This document shows, in pieces, positions 14,899-23,607 of a DNA stretch of 64,000 bases. Within the stretch, counting starts at the first letter, position 1. Every line of letters starts with the position of its first letter. The position numbers were made by a program, and so were the translations under genes. Origin of the DNA: Thermocaproicibacter sp036260805 (GTDB taxonomy: Bacteria > Bacillota > Clostridia > Oscillospirales > Acutalibacteraceae); contig DATALZ010000055.1 of assembly GCA_036260805.1 (NCBI GenBank), positions 17,606 to 81,605 of the forward strand, given 5' to 3'. Below the pieces are notes generated by a model. That model did not search any database and was not told the DNA's origin. It was given only the letters and a program-made list of their open reading frames with translations.

Positions 14899-16320
14899 AT
14901 GGCAAAGAAAACAGAAAAGGCCGAAAAAATTGATGTGAAGAAGCTGACGGAAGCATTGCTCGTCAACCGGAAAAACGGCTGCCTGCAGGTTTCCGACGAT
15001 AAGATGAAAGAGACCGACAAATACTGCGAAGGTTACAAGGATTTTTTAAACTCGGCAAAGACCGAGCGCGAAGTCGTCACCTACGCGATTGCCGAAGCGG
15101 AAAAAGCGGGTTTTGTCCCGTTCGAAACCGGCAAAAAGTACAAACCGGGCGATAAGGTCTACAGCAACAACCGCGGCAAGGCTATCCTTCTTGCCGTGAT
15201 CGGTGAAGAAGGATGCAGCAGCGGCGTCCGCATTGCCGCCGCGCACATCGATTCCCCTCGCCTTGACCTGAAGCCGCATCCGCTGTATGAAAAAGACGGC
15301 ATGTCGCTGTTCAAGACACATTACTACGGCGGAATCAAGAAATACCAGTGGACGACCATCCCGCTCTCCATGCACGGCCGCGTCGTCCTCAAAGACGGCA
15401 CGCGGGTAGACATCACTCTCGGTGAAAACGAAGGCGAGCCGCAGTTCTGCGTGACCGATCTTCTGCCCCATCTTGCGGACGACCAGATGCGCAAAACGCT
15501 CAACAAAGGCGTCGAAGGCGAGAACCTGAACATCGTCACCGGCAGCCGCCCAGTTCGCGCAGATTCCGGCGACAACCTCGTAAAACTCAACGTTATGAAG
15601 ATTTTGAACGAAAAATACGGCATGACGGAGGAAGACTTCGTTTCCGCCGATTTTGAGTTTGTCCCCGCTTTCAAGGCGGTCGACGTCGGATTCGACAAAA
15701 GCATGATCGGCGCTTACGGCCATGACGACCGCGTCTGTGCTTACCCGGCCCTGACGGCTGTTCTGGAAGCGAAGAAGCCGAAAAACACAATTGTCACTGT
15801 GCTGGCAGACCGCGAGGAAATCGGCAGCGTCGGCAACACCGGCCTGAACTCCCAGTTCCTGCGTTACTTCATCGCAGACTTGGCTCAGGCGGAAGGTCTT
15901 GAGGCACGCCATGTTCTCAGCATTTCCAAGTGCCTTTCCGCAGACGTTACGGCGGCCTACGACCCGACTTACTCGGAAGTGTATGAAGCAAACAACTCCT
16001 GCTACATCAACGGCGGCGTTGGAGTTGCCAAATATACCGGCGGGCGCGGCAAGAACTCAACGAGCGAAGCCTCCGCAGAGTTTGTTTCCGAAGTCCGCAG
16101 CCTGTTTGAAAAGAACGATGTTCTCTGGCAAATCGGCGAAATGGGCAAAGTGGATATCGGCGGCGGCGGAACCGTCGCAATGTATATCGCCGGCCTGAAT
16201 GTGGACGTTATCGACATCGGCGTGCCGGTGCTCTCAATGCATTCCCCGTTTGAACTCGTCTCCAAACTGGACATCTACATGACTTACAAGGGCATTCAGT
16301 CTTTCTACGAAGCAAAATAA
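14899..16320 (+). CDS. M18 family zinc aminopeptidase
   Basis: A 473-residue cytosolic dodecameric metallo-aminopeptidase of family M18 (ApeA/LAP4-like), expected to remove N-terminal, often acidic, residues from peptides. Zinc-site motifs are visible: AAHIDSPRLDLKPHPLYE, GHDDRVCAYPAL, DREEIGSVGNTGLNSQ, CLSADVTAAYDP and VLSMHSPFELVSKLD. The ATG follows AAAAGGAGTT. It is the last gene of the prfA cluster strand and ends at a bidirectional terminator that faces thrS. Confidence 0.93.
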   Translation: MAKKTEKAEKIDVKKLTEALLVNRKNGCLQVSDDKMKETDKYCEGYKDFLNSAKTEREVVTYAIAEAEKAGFVPFETGKKYKPGDKVYSNNRGKAILLAVIGEEGCSSGVRIAAAHIDSPRLDLKPHPLYEKDGMSLFKTHYYGGIKKYQWTTIPLSMHGRVVLKDGTRVDITLGENEGEPQFCVTDLLPHLADDQMRKTLNKGVEGENLNIVTGSRPVRADSGDNLVKLNVMKILNEKYGMTEEDFVSADFEFVPAFKAVDVGFDKSMIGAYGHDDRVCAYPALTAVLEAKKPKNTIVTVLADREEIGSVGNTGLNSQFLRYFIADLAQAEGLEARHVLSISKCLSADVTAAYDPTYSEVYEANNSCYINGGVGVAKYTGGRGKNSTSEASAEFVSEVRSLFEKNDVLWQIGEMGKVDIGGGGTVAMYIAGLNVDVIDIGVPVLSMHSPFELVSKLDIYMTYKGIQSFYEAK

Positions 16321-16330
16321 CGCAAATGAC

Positions 16331-16376
16331 AAAAGAGAGCCTCTCACGAAATTCATCGCGGGATGCTCTCTTTTTG
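16331..16376. terminator. Bidirectional terminator between aminopeptidase and thrS
   Basis: A ten-base-pair stem, AAAAGAGAGC with GCTCTCTTTT, has T-runs in both directions. Confidence 0.85.
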
Positions 16377-16386
16377 TAAATTTAAG

Positions 16387-16425
16387 ACTGCCACTCGCTG
16401 GAATCGCATCCCAGTGAATGGCAGT
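16387..16425 (-). terminator. Hairpin downstream of thrS
   Basis: ACTGCCA pairs with TGGCAGT and CTGG with CCAG just after the thrS stop. The minus-strand T-run is poor, so it may act together with the neighbouring terminator. Confidence 0.4.
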
Positions 16426-16436
16426 TTTCGTAAAGA

Positions 16437-18377
16437 TTAATCGATTGCTTTTGTTCTGACTTCTTCCTGAGCCTTGGCGAGGAATTCATCCAGCATCATG
16501 GAACCGAGGTCTCCGGCCTTGCGGCTGCGGACGGAAACGGTGCCGCTTTCCACTTCCTTGTCACCGACAACCAGCATATAAGGAATTTTCTGCAGCTGAG
16601 CTTCACGAATCTTGTAGCCGATCTTTTCGCTGCGGGTATCGTTGATTACGCGCAGTCCTGCGGCCTGAAGCTTCTCTGTAATCTCCGCTGCTTTCTCGTG
16701 CAGACGGTCGCTGATCGGCAGAACTCTTACCTGCTCGGGCATCAGCCACATAGGCAGTGCGCCGGCGTACTTTTCAATCAGCAGGGCAAGCGTACGCTCA
16801 TAGCATCCGATGGAAGTACGGTGAATGATATACGGGTTCTTCTTTTTGCCGTCAACATCCACATATTCCATGCCGAATTTTTCAGCGAGCATCTGGTCAA
16901 TCTGAATGGTAATGAGTGTGTCTTCCTTGCCGAACACATTCTTGATCTGAATGTCAAGCTTCGGGCCATAGAATGCCGCTTCGCCGACGCCCTCTTTGAA
17001 CGGGATGTTCAGGTGAGTCAGAATCTTGCGCATAACGCCCTGCGCTTCATCCCACTGTTCCTGCGTGCCGATATATTTTGCGCGGTCGTTCGGGTCCCAC
17101 AAGGAGAAACGGTAGGATACATCCTCGTAAAGGCCGAGCGTTTTCAGCATGAAAATTGCAAGTTCCAGGCAGTTTTTGAATTCCTGCTCCAGCTGAGCCG
17201 GCGTGCACATCAGGTGGCCTTCGGAGATTGTGAACTGCCTTACGCGGATAAGGCCGTGCATCTCACCGGATGCCTCGTTGCGGAACAGTGTGGATGTTTC
17301 ATTGTAACGAAGCGGAAGGTCACGGTAAGAGCGCTGCTTATTCAGGTAGCACTGATACTGGAACGGGCATGTCATTGGGCGGAGCGCGAAAACTTCGTCA
17401 TCCTTCTCCGGATCGCCGAGGACAAACATGCCGTCGCGGTAATGATCCCAGTGGCCGGAAAGCTTATACAGGTCGCTCTTTGCCATATACGGAGTCTTCG
17501 TCAGCAGCCAGCCGCGCTTTTGCTCCTCGTCTTCCACAAAGCGCTGCAGAAGCTGAATGACACGTGCTCCGTTCGGCAGAAGAATCGGGAGTCCCTGGCC
17601 GATGAGGTCGCTTGTGGTAAAGTAGCCGAGCTGTCTGCCAAGCACGTTGTGGTCGCGCTTCTTTGCTTCTTCCATTTTTGCAAGGTAATCTTCCAGTTCG
17701 CTGCTCTTTGGGAACGAAATGCCGTAAACGCGCTGGAGCATCTTATTCTTGGCATCGCCGCGCCAGTAGGCTGCGGTTGCCTGAGTCAGCTTAACCGCCT
17801 TCACATGGCCGGTACTCATCAGGTGAGGGCCTGCGCAAAGATCAACATAATCACCCTGCTTGTAGAAGCTGATCTTCTCGCCTTTGCCGGCGTGCTCCTG
17901 AATCAGTTCTACCTTATATTTCTGGCTTTCCTTCTTCATGAGGTCGATTGCAGCGTCCGGGTCAAGCTCAAAGCGTTCCAGAGGGATATCCTCTTTGATG
18001 ATCTTCTTCATTTCCGCTTCAATGGCCTTCATATCGTCCGGGGTCAAAGTGCGCGGAAGGTCAAAGTCGTAATAAAAACCGTCTTCAATTGCGGGGCCGA
18101 TGGCAAAACCGGCGTCCGGGAACAATTTTTTCACTGCCTGCGCCATAATATGCGAGGTTGTATGCCAATAGGCTTTTTTGCCTTCTTCGTCATCAAATGT
18201 GAGGATCTGCAGTTCGCAGTCCTTTGTCACCGGAGTGCGGAGATCCACCGTTTTTCCGTCCAGTTTCCCTGCACAGGCGGCTTTATAAAGTCCTGCGCCG
18301 AGTGACCGGGCTATTTCGGCAACTGTTGTGCCGTTTTCAAATTCCCTTACATCGCCTTTCAGGCTGACCTTTACCAT
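16437..18377 (-). CDS. thrS: Threonyl-tRNA synthetase
   Basis: Class II synthetase of 646 residues (normal length). In order: an N-terminal TGS domain (VSLKGDVREFENGTTVAEIARSL), an editing domain with HTTSHIMAQAVKKLFPDA, and the YVDLCAGPHLMSTGHV zinc-like segment. The catalytic core then shows MTCPFQYQCY, RVRQFTISEGHLMC and HRTSIGCYERTLALLIEKY. An anticodon-binding domain ends the chain (VLPISDRLHEKAAEITEKL). It is monocistronic, with a strong promoter and a T-box leader that senses uncharged tRNA-Thr. Confidence 0.97.
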   Translation of the reverse strand: MVKVSLKGDVREFENGTTVAEIARSLGAGLYKAACAGKLDGKTVDLRTPVTKDCELQILTFDDEEGKKAYWHTTSHIMAQAVKKLFPDAGFAIGPAIEDGFYYDFDLPRTLTPDDMKAIEAEMKKIIKEDIPLERFELDPDAAIDLMKKESQKYKVELIQEHAGKGEKISFYKQGDYVDLCAGPHLMSTGHVKAVKLTQATAAYWRGDAKNKMLQRVYGISFPKSSELEDYLAKMEEAKKRDHNVLGRQLGYFTTSDLIGQGLPILLPNGARVIQLLQRFVEDEEQKRGWLLTKTPYMAKSDLYKLSGHWDHYRDGMFVLGDPEKDDEVFALRPMTCPFQYQCYLNKQRSYRDLPLRYNETSTLFRNEASGEMHGLIRVRQFTISEGHLMCTPAQLEQEFKNCLELAIFMLKTLGLYEDVSYRFSLWDPNDRAKYIGTQEQWDEAQGVMRKILTHLNIPFKEGVGEAAFYGPKLDIQIKNVFGKEDTLITIQIDQMLAEKFGMEYVDVDGKKKNPYIIHRTSIGCYERTLALLIEKYAGALPMWLMPEQVRVLPISDRLHEKAAEITEKLQAAGLRVINDTRSEKIGYKIREAQLQKIPYMLVVGDKEVESGTVSVRSRKAGDLGSMMLDEFLAKAQEEVRTKAID

Positions 18378-18421
18378 TGCATGTCCACTCCTTAATAATA
18401 TAATAAATTAAACTACAAAAT

Positions 18422-18687
18422 AAAAAAAGCCTTACCCCAATATGGGGTAAGGCTGTAAGCTTACGGTTCCACCCAATTCCAGCAGGATCTTTTGGCTCCT
18501 GCCCTCATTTGTGCGGCTGTAACGGTGCCGGCCGGCGCGCCTTTTGCAGAAATGCTTCGGCGTACACTCGGAGGCGGTAGCACTTCATTTCTTCTGCCGC
18601 GAACGCTTTCAGCTTATAACATTCGCTCTCTGCTGCATCTGCAATGTGGCTTCCTCGTCAATGCTTTTTGTTATTCAACTTTCTGTT
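18422..18687 (-). promoter_or_regulatory. T-box leader (threonine) of thrS
   Basis: The minus-strand leader has the conserved T-box AATTGGGTGGAACCGT (about 18464-18480). It is followed by a ten-bp terminator (18429-18438 with 18444-18453) and seven Ts. The stem I start GCAGAGAGCG lies near 18625. A plausible specifier is ACC (Thr) in GCTACCGCC, followed by the required purine. Uncharged tRNA-Thr should stabilise the antiterminator and let thrS be transcribed. Confidence 0.9.
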
Positions 18688-18693
18688 TGCCCT

Positions 18694-18722
18694 ATCATAT
18701 CACCACCCGAATTGCTTGTCAA
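18694..18722 (-). promoter_or_regulatory. Promoter of thrS
   Basis: Consensus TTGACA (18717-18722), 17 bases, TATGAT (18694-18699) on the minus strand. It gives a leader of about 310 bases. Confidence 0.85.
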
Positions 18723-18820
18723 GTACAGAGATTTTCTAAAATTTCGGTGTTATTGCTATTTTCACAAATTATTCTGTCGAAATTGTATAGATATGTTATA
18801 CCCGAATGCAAGTAATTTTC

Positions 18821-18848
18821 TTGACATGATGGCATAAAAAGTTATACA
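18821..18848 (+). promoter_or_regulatory. Promoter of rny
   Basis: TTGACA, 16 bases, TATACA, about 105 bases before the rny start. Confidence 0.7.
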
Positions 18849-18951
18849 ATTAGTTTTATGATGCACGAATATGCATTAACTGAACCTGCATACCTATTTT
18901 TCTGTAATTTAAAATGATTTAAAACGTAAAACAACAGGGAGGTGCCAACAT

Positions 18952-20511
18952 TTGCAAGTCAATATAGCTGTATGTATACTCATTGCGGTTGCATGCGCGG
19001 CTGCTGCGGGAGTAATCTGTTTCTTTCTTGGCGTGAATCACCGCAGGAAAACCGCTGAATATACCATCGGTTCAGCAGAACAGGAAGCAAAACGAATTGT
19101 AAGTGACGCCATTAAAACGGCGGAAGCAAAAAAGAAAGAAGCGATTCTCGAAGGGAAAGATGAAATCCATCGCCAGCGCACCGAATCGGAGCGTGAACTG
19201 AACGACCGCAGGAAAGAAGTTCAGCGCCAGGAGCGCCGGATGCAGCAAAAAGAAGAAACGCTCGACAAAAAGATGGAAGGCCTTGAGGCCAAAGAGGAAA
19301 TCCTTAACAATAAAAACAAACAGGCTGAGGATCGCCTTGCCGAAGCGGAAACGTTGAAGAAAAGCCAGTTTGATATGCTGGAGCGCATTTCCGGCTTCAC
19401 CATGGAGCAGGCAAAGGATTACCTGCTGAATAACCTTGACAATGAACTGACCCACGAAAAAGCCGTCAAGCTGATGGAATTCGAACAGCAGACGCGTGAA
19501 GAAGCCGATAAATCGGCGCGCGAAATCATTTCCACCGCCATTCAGCGCTGCGCTGCGGACCATGTGGCAGAAGCAACAATTTCCGTTGTGCCGTTGCCGA
19601 ACGATGAAATGAAAGGCCGCATTATCGGCCGCGAAGGCAGAAACATCCGCGCAATTGAAACCATGACGGGCGTAGACCTGATTATTGACGATACGCCGGA
19701 AGCAATTACCCTTTCGTGCTTTGAGCCGGTTCGCCGCGAAGTGGCGCGCATCGCGCTCGAGCGCCTGATTGCCGACGGACGCATCCATCCGGCGAGGATT
19801 GAAGAAACCATTGAAAAGGCCCGCCGCGAAGTAGACGCCACCATTAAGCAGGAAGGCGAACACGCGGTACTCGAAGCCGGAGTCAACGGAATTCACCCGG
19901 AGCTGGTAAAACTGCTCGGAAGACTGCGTTACCGCACAAGCTACGGCCAGAACGTACTGAACCACTCGCTGGAAGTTTCCTACCTAGCCGGCATGATGGC
20001 CTCAGAATTGGGAATCGACCCGGTGATCGCGCGCAGAGCAGGACTGCTGCACGATATCGGCAAATCGCTTGACCACGAAATCGAAGGCTCGCATGTTGAT
20101 ATCGGCGTAGATGTGGCCCGTAAATACAAGGAAAGCGACGCAATTATCCACGCGATTCAGGCTCACCATGGCGACGTTGAAGCCAAGACTGTTGCGGCTT
20201 GTCTCGTACAGGCAGCCGATGCAATCAGTGCAGCGAGACCTGGAGCGCGCCGTGAAAACCTTGAGAACTATATCAAGAGGCTTGAAAAACTGGAAGAAGT
20301 CGCTTCATCATTTGAAGGTGTTGACCGCAGTTTTGCAATTCAGGCAGGCCGCGAAATCCGCATCATGGTAAAACCGGAAGTCGTCAGCGACGACAACATG
20401 GTTCTTCTCGCAAGAGATATCTGCAAAAAAATTGAAAGCGACCTTGAATACCCGGGACAGATCAAGGTAAACATTATAAGGGAAAGCCGCGCTATTGAAT
20501 ACGCGAAGTAA
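18952..20511 (+). CDS. rny: Ribonuclease Y
   Basis: Membrane-bound endoribonuclease that initiates mRNA decay in Firmicutes (519 residues). In order: an N-terminal transmembrane segment (~5-27); a long charged coiled coil (~40-170) full of K/E/R/Q; a KH domain with GRIIGREGRNIRAIE from about residue 222; and an HD domain with LLHDIGKSLDHE, whose catalytic His-Asp pair is at 367-368. The start is TTG after AGGGAGGTG. It is followed by ymdB and spoVS in the order also known from Bacillus. Confidence 0.97.
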   Translation: MQVNIAVCILIAVACAAAAGVICFFLGVNHRRKTAEYTIGSAEQEAKRIVSDAIKTAEAKKKEAILEGKDEIHRQRTESERELNDRRKEVQRQERRMQQKEETLDKKMEGLEAKEEILNNKNKQAEDRLAEAETLKKSQFDMLERISGFTMEQAKDYLLNNLDNELTHEKAVKLMEFEQQTREEADKSAREIISTAIQRCAADHVAEATISVVPLPNDEMKGRIIGREGRNIRAIETMTGVDLIIDDTPEAITLSCFEPVRREVARIALERLIADGRIHPARIEETIEKARREVDATIKQEGEHAVLEAGVNGIHPELVKLLGRLRYRTSYGQNVLNHSLEVSYLAGMMASELGIDPVIARRAGLLHDIGKSLDHEIEGSHVDIGVDVARKYKESDAIIHAIQAHHGDVEAKTVAACLVQAADAISAARPGARRENLENYIKRLEKLEEVASSFEGVDRSFAIQAGREIRIMVKPEVVSDDNMVLLARDICKKIESDLEYPGQIKVNIIRESRAIEYAK

Positions 20512-20524
20512 AAATTGAAACGCC

Positions 20525-20550
20525 GAGGGGAACAGAACTCTGTTCCCCTC
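20525..20550 (+). terminator. Weak terminator or attenuator between rny and ymdB
   Basis: A perfect 11-bp stem, GAGGGGAACAG with CTGTTCCCCTC, is followed by only an interrupted T-rich stretch. It may lower read-through into ymdB or protect the rny 3' end. Confidence 0.45.
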
Positions 20551-20575
20551 TTACTATTTCAGAAAGGGTCTTTCG

Positions 20576-21343
20576 ATGAATATTCTTGCAATCGGCGACG
20601 TAGTCGGCAGCATCGGCTGCCGGTTCCTGCGCAGCCACCTCCCTACACTTAAAAAGATGAAGGCAATTGATCTTGTTATCGTAAACGGTGAAAACTCCGC
20701 CGACGGCAACGGTCTTACTCCTGTTTCCGTCCAGTACCTTCTGGACAGCGGCGCAGACGTTGTTACATCGGGCAACCACAGCTTCCGGCGCAAGGAAAGC
20801 TACAGCCTGTACGACTCCTGCGAAACGCTGCTCCGCCCCGCAAATTTTCCCCCTTCCGCGCCCGGCAAGGGGTTCTGCATTGTAGATATGGGCCGCATTC
20901 AGGTGGGCGTGATCAATCTGATGGGCGTCGTCTATATGGAAAGCATGGAGTCTCCGTTCGATTGTGCAGACAGGATTCTTGCAAAGGGCATGCCGAAGAT
21001 TACACTCGTTGATTTTCATGCTGAGGCAACGGGAGAAAAGCGTTCCTTCGGTTATTACCTCGACGGGCGTGTTTCCGCCGTATTCGGCACGCATACCCAT
21101 GTGCAGACGGCGGATGAGTGCGTGCTGCCGAACGGAACCGGCTATATTTCAGACCTTGGAATGACCGGGCCGATTCAATCCGTCCTCGGTGTGAAGCCGG
21201 AGATTGTCATCCAGAAAATGCGTACGAAAATGCCGGTTCGGTTCGACCTTGCGGATGGCGACTGCAAAATTAACGGCGTTATTTTCAATATTGACGAAAG
21301 CACAGGAAAAACGATTTCCGTCGAAAGATTGGATATTATGTAA
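20576..21343 (+). CDS. ymdB: YmdB family metallophosphoesterase
   Basis: A 255-residue calcineurin-like phosphodiesterase of the YmdB/TIGR00282 family, reported in Bacillus to hydrolyse 2',3'-cyclic nucleotides and to affect biofilm versus motility choices. Metal-ligand motifs in order: IGDVVGSIG, VNGENSADGNG, SGNHSF, VDFHAEATGEK and FGTHTHVQTAD. The usual GNH-I/T-W is GNHSF here. The ATG follows AGAAAGGG. Its position after rny fits co-regulation of RNA turnover. Confidence 0.94.
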   Translation: MNILAIGDVVGSIGCRFLRSHLPTLKKMKAIDLVIVNGENSADGNGLTPVSVQYLLDSGADVVTSGNHSFRRKESYSLYDSCETLLRPANFPPSAPGKGFCIVDMGRIQVGVINLMGVVYMESMESPFDCADRILAKGMPKITLVDFHAEATGEKRSFGYYLDGRVSAVFGTHTHVQTADECVLPNGTGYISDLGMTGPIQSVLGVKPEIVIQKMRTKMPVRFDLADGDCKINGVIFNIDESTGKTISVERLDIM

Positions 21344-21470
21344 AAGTTTGTAACGTTTCGACAGTATATTTGCATAAAATAATATTTTTTTATAAATAAC
21401 CCTTGCAATTTTTTCTTTTTCGATTTATTATGATGATACAACATCATAATTCTTTATTGGGGGATAGACT

Positions 21471-21731
21471 ATGGAAATACTTAAGGTATCATCAAAATCA
21501 GCGCCAAATTCCGTAGCCGGCGCAGTTGCAGGAGTTATCAGGGAATCCGGATCAGTAGAACTTCAGGCAGTAGGAGCCGGTGCCACAAATCAGGCTATTA
21601 AAGCCATAGCTATCGCGCGCGGTTATCTTGCACCTTCCGGTATCGACGCCGTGTGTACTCCAGCTTTTGCCAGCGTTACGATTGACGGCGAAGAACGGAC
21701 CGCAATTAAACTGATTGTTGAACCCAGGTAG
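21471..21731 (+). CDS. spoVS: Stage V sporulation protein S
   Basis: An 86-residue SpoVS, nearly invariant among spore-formers and needed for progress past stage V in Bacillus; it has an Alba-like fold. The sequence MEILKVSSKSAPNSVAGAVA and the later GAGATNQAIKAIAIARGYLAP and ERTAIKLIVEPR segments match the family closely. The ATG follows TTGGGGGAT. The upstream 120 bases are AT-rich and may hold a sporulation-type promoter, but I could not define one. A strong terminator follows. Confidence 0.97.
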   Translation: MEILKVSSKSAPNSVAGAVAGVIRESGSVELQAVGAGATNQAIKAIAIARGYLAPSGIDAVCTPAFASVTIDGEERTAIKLIVEPR

Positions 21732-21742
21732 ACACCAACTGT

Positions 21743-21773
21743 ATCCTCACGCAAAGCGTGAGGATATTTTTTT
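21743..21773 (+). terminator. Terminator of spoVS
   Basis: A ten-bp stem, ATCCTCACGC with GCGTGAGGAT and loop AAA, is followed by a seven-T run. Confidence 0.93.
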
Positions 21774-21819
21774 GTCTATCGGTTATGCTTTTTCAGAGGA
21801 CCCGCATTCTATTTTAAGA

Positions 21820-21848
21820 TTGAATCAATCGACACGGTATGGTATAAT
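21820..21848 (+). promoter_or_regulatory. Promoter of fakA-recG
   Basis: TTGAAT, 17 bases, TATAAT, followed by a leader of about 60 bases. Confidence 0.7.
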
Positions 21849-21914
21849 AACAGAATCAGAAAGTATCGATGCGGTGCAACATTACCGCTTTTTTATTCGA
21901 GGGAGTGCTGAAAA

Positions 21915-23582
21915 GTGATTAACGGAACCGACCTGAAAAAGGCAATTATTTCGGGCGCTAATAATGTTCTGAAGTATAGATCCTCGGTAGACGAATTAAA
22001 TATTTTCCCTGTTCCGGACGGAGACACAGGAACAAATATGTCCATGACAATCGGCTCTGCGAAGCAGGAGCTTGCAAAAAGCGAAAGCACATCCGCCGCC
22101 GAGGTCACACACATTGCCGCAGGCGCTATGCTGCGCGGTGCAAGGGGCAATTCCGGCGTAATACTCTCCATTCTGTTCCGCGGCTTTTCCAAGGGCCTGG
22201 AAGGCAAGGACTCCGTGAACGGAAACGACCTTGTCAATGCACTCGGCATTGGCGTGGAAGCCGCATACAAAGCCGTTATGAAACCAACGGAAGGAACCAT
22301 ACTGACCGTATCCCGCATGGGCTGCGAAGCGGGAAAAGCGGCTGCGCAGGACGACAGCGACCCGATTGCCGTTTGGCAGGCAGTGTGCAGCGGCGCCGAA
22401 GAAGCCCTGAAACAGACACCGGAACTTCTTCCCGTCCTGAAGCGAGCGGGTGTTGTAGATGCAGGCGGAAAAGGACTTTGCCTCATATTCGAAGGAATGC
22501 TGAGCGTTATGCGTGACGACGTAATGATAGAAGAGGATACACAGGCTGCGAATCCGCAGGCGGACGACTTTTTCCGGAATGCCGCAGCGGAATTCGACCA
22601 GGAAATCCACTTTACCTACTGCACGGAGTTTATCGTCGGCCGTAACCCGGCATGCACGAAAGATCCGTCGGAACTGCGCACTTTCCTTGAGACAATGGGT
22701 GACTGTGTACTTGTTGTAGATGATGAAGAAATCATCAAGGTGCATGTCCACACCGAAGATCCAGGCAATGCGCTGGAAGCCGGTTTGGCATTCGGGCAGC
22801 TGCTTACCGTAAAGATTGAAAATATGAAAGAGCAGCACCGTAAAGCCGCCGAAGCAAACGAAGCTGCGAAACCTAAGGAAGAAGTAGCTGCTCCCGAACC
22901 GGCGGAACCTGTAGAAGAAATCGGCTTTACCGCCGTTGCAGCCGGAGAAGGGCTGAAAACTCTTTTTACCGACCTCGGATGCGGGCAGGTCGTAAGCGGC
23001 GGACAGACCATGAACCCGAGCACCGAGCAGCTCACGGCGGCGGTCCTTGCCACGCCGGCGAAGACAGTAATGATTCTGCCGAACAATAAGAACATTATTC
23101 TTGCAGCGGAACAGGTTGTTCCCCTTGTGACGGATCGAAAAGTGATTGTTCTGCCGACCCGTACCATTCCACAGGGCCTTTCGGCGCTGCTCTCCTATAA
23201 TTCAGAAGTTTCCGCCGAAGAAAACGCAACCGGCATGATGGAAGCAGCATCTGCCGTAAGCACCGGCACCGTGACCTACGCGGCACGGGATTCCGAATTC
23301 GGCGGGCGCAAAATTCACAAAGACGATGTAATGGGCCTCGTGAACGGCAAACTGGAATTGGTTGACCATAACAAGGATATCATCCACGTCTGCACCAAAC
23401 TGGTGCGTTCCATGGTAAGCCGCATCACTTCTTTCGTTACGCTGATTTACGGCGCTGATATTTCAGAAGAGATTGCAAACGAAACTTACAACCAGATTAA
23501 ATCGAAACTCGGCGGTGACGTTGAGGTCACGCTTGTGAACGGCGGACAGCCGGTATATTATTTCATCGTTTCCGTAGAATGA
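21915..23582 (+). CDS. fakA: Fatty acid kinase catalytic subunit FakA-like (DAK2/DegV-associated, YloV)
   Basis: A 555-residue YloV/FakA homologue. In characterised species it phosphorylates fatty acids held by a FakB (DegV) protein so they can enter phospholipid synthesis. The N-terminal DhaL/DAK2 domain (~1-200) has FPVPDGDTGTNMSMTI with the metal-binding aspartates and RGARGNSGVILSILFRGF. A middle domain and a C-terminal DhaK-like domain follow (ILPNNKNIILAAEQV, VLPTRTIPQGLSALLSYN). An Ala/Glu/Pro-rich linker sits near residue 320. The start is GTG after GAGGGAG. The common asp23-family neighbour is absent; spoVS precedes it. Confidence 0.93.
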   Translation: MINGTDLKKAIISGANNVLKYRSSVDELNIFPVPDGDTGTNMSMTIGSAKQELAKSESTSAAEVTHIAAGAMLRGARGNSGVILSILFRGFSKGLEGKDSVNGNDLVNALGIGVEAAYKAVMKPTEGTILTVSRMGCEAGKAAAQDDSDPIAVWQAVCSGAEEALKQTPELLPVLKRAGVVDAGGKGLCLIFEGMLSVMRDDVMIEEDTQAANPQADDFFRNAAAEFDQEIHFTYCTEFIVGRNPACTKDPSELRTFLETMGDCVLVVDDEEIIKVHVHTEDPGNALEAGLAFGQLLTVKIENMKEQHRKAAEANEAAKPKEEVAAPEPAEPVEEIGFTAVAAGEGLKTLFTDLGCGQVVSGGQTMNPSTEQLTAAVLATPAKTVMILPNNKNIILAAEQVVPLVTDRKVIVLPTRTIPQGLSALLSYNSEVSAEENATGMMEAASAVSTGTVTYAARDSEFGGRKIHKDDVMGLVNGKLELVDHNKDIIHVCTKLVRSMVSRITSFVTLIYGADISEEIANETYNQIKSKLGGDVEVTLVNGGQPVYYFIVSVE

Positions 23583-23607
23583 ATGTTTGAAAGGATGGTC
23601 ATAGACA

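Noticed and set aside
16698..18305. 535-codon frame opposite thrS
   Set aside because: Same antisense effect; the composition looks like a shadow and no start site is present.
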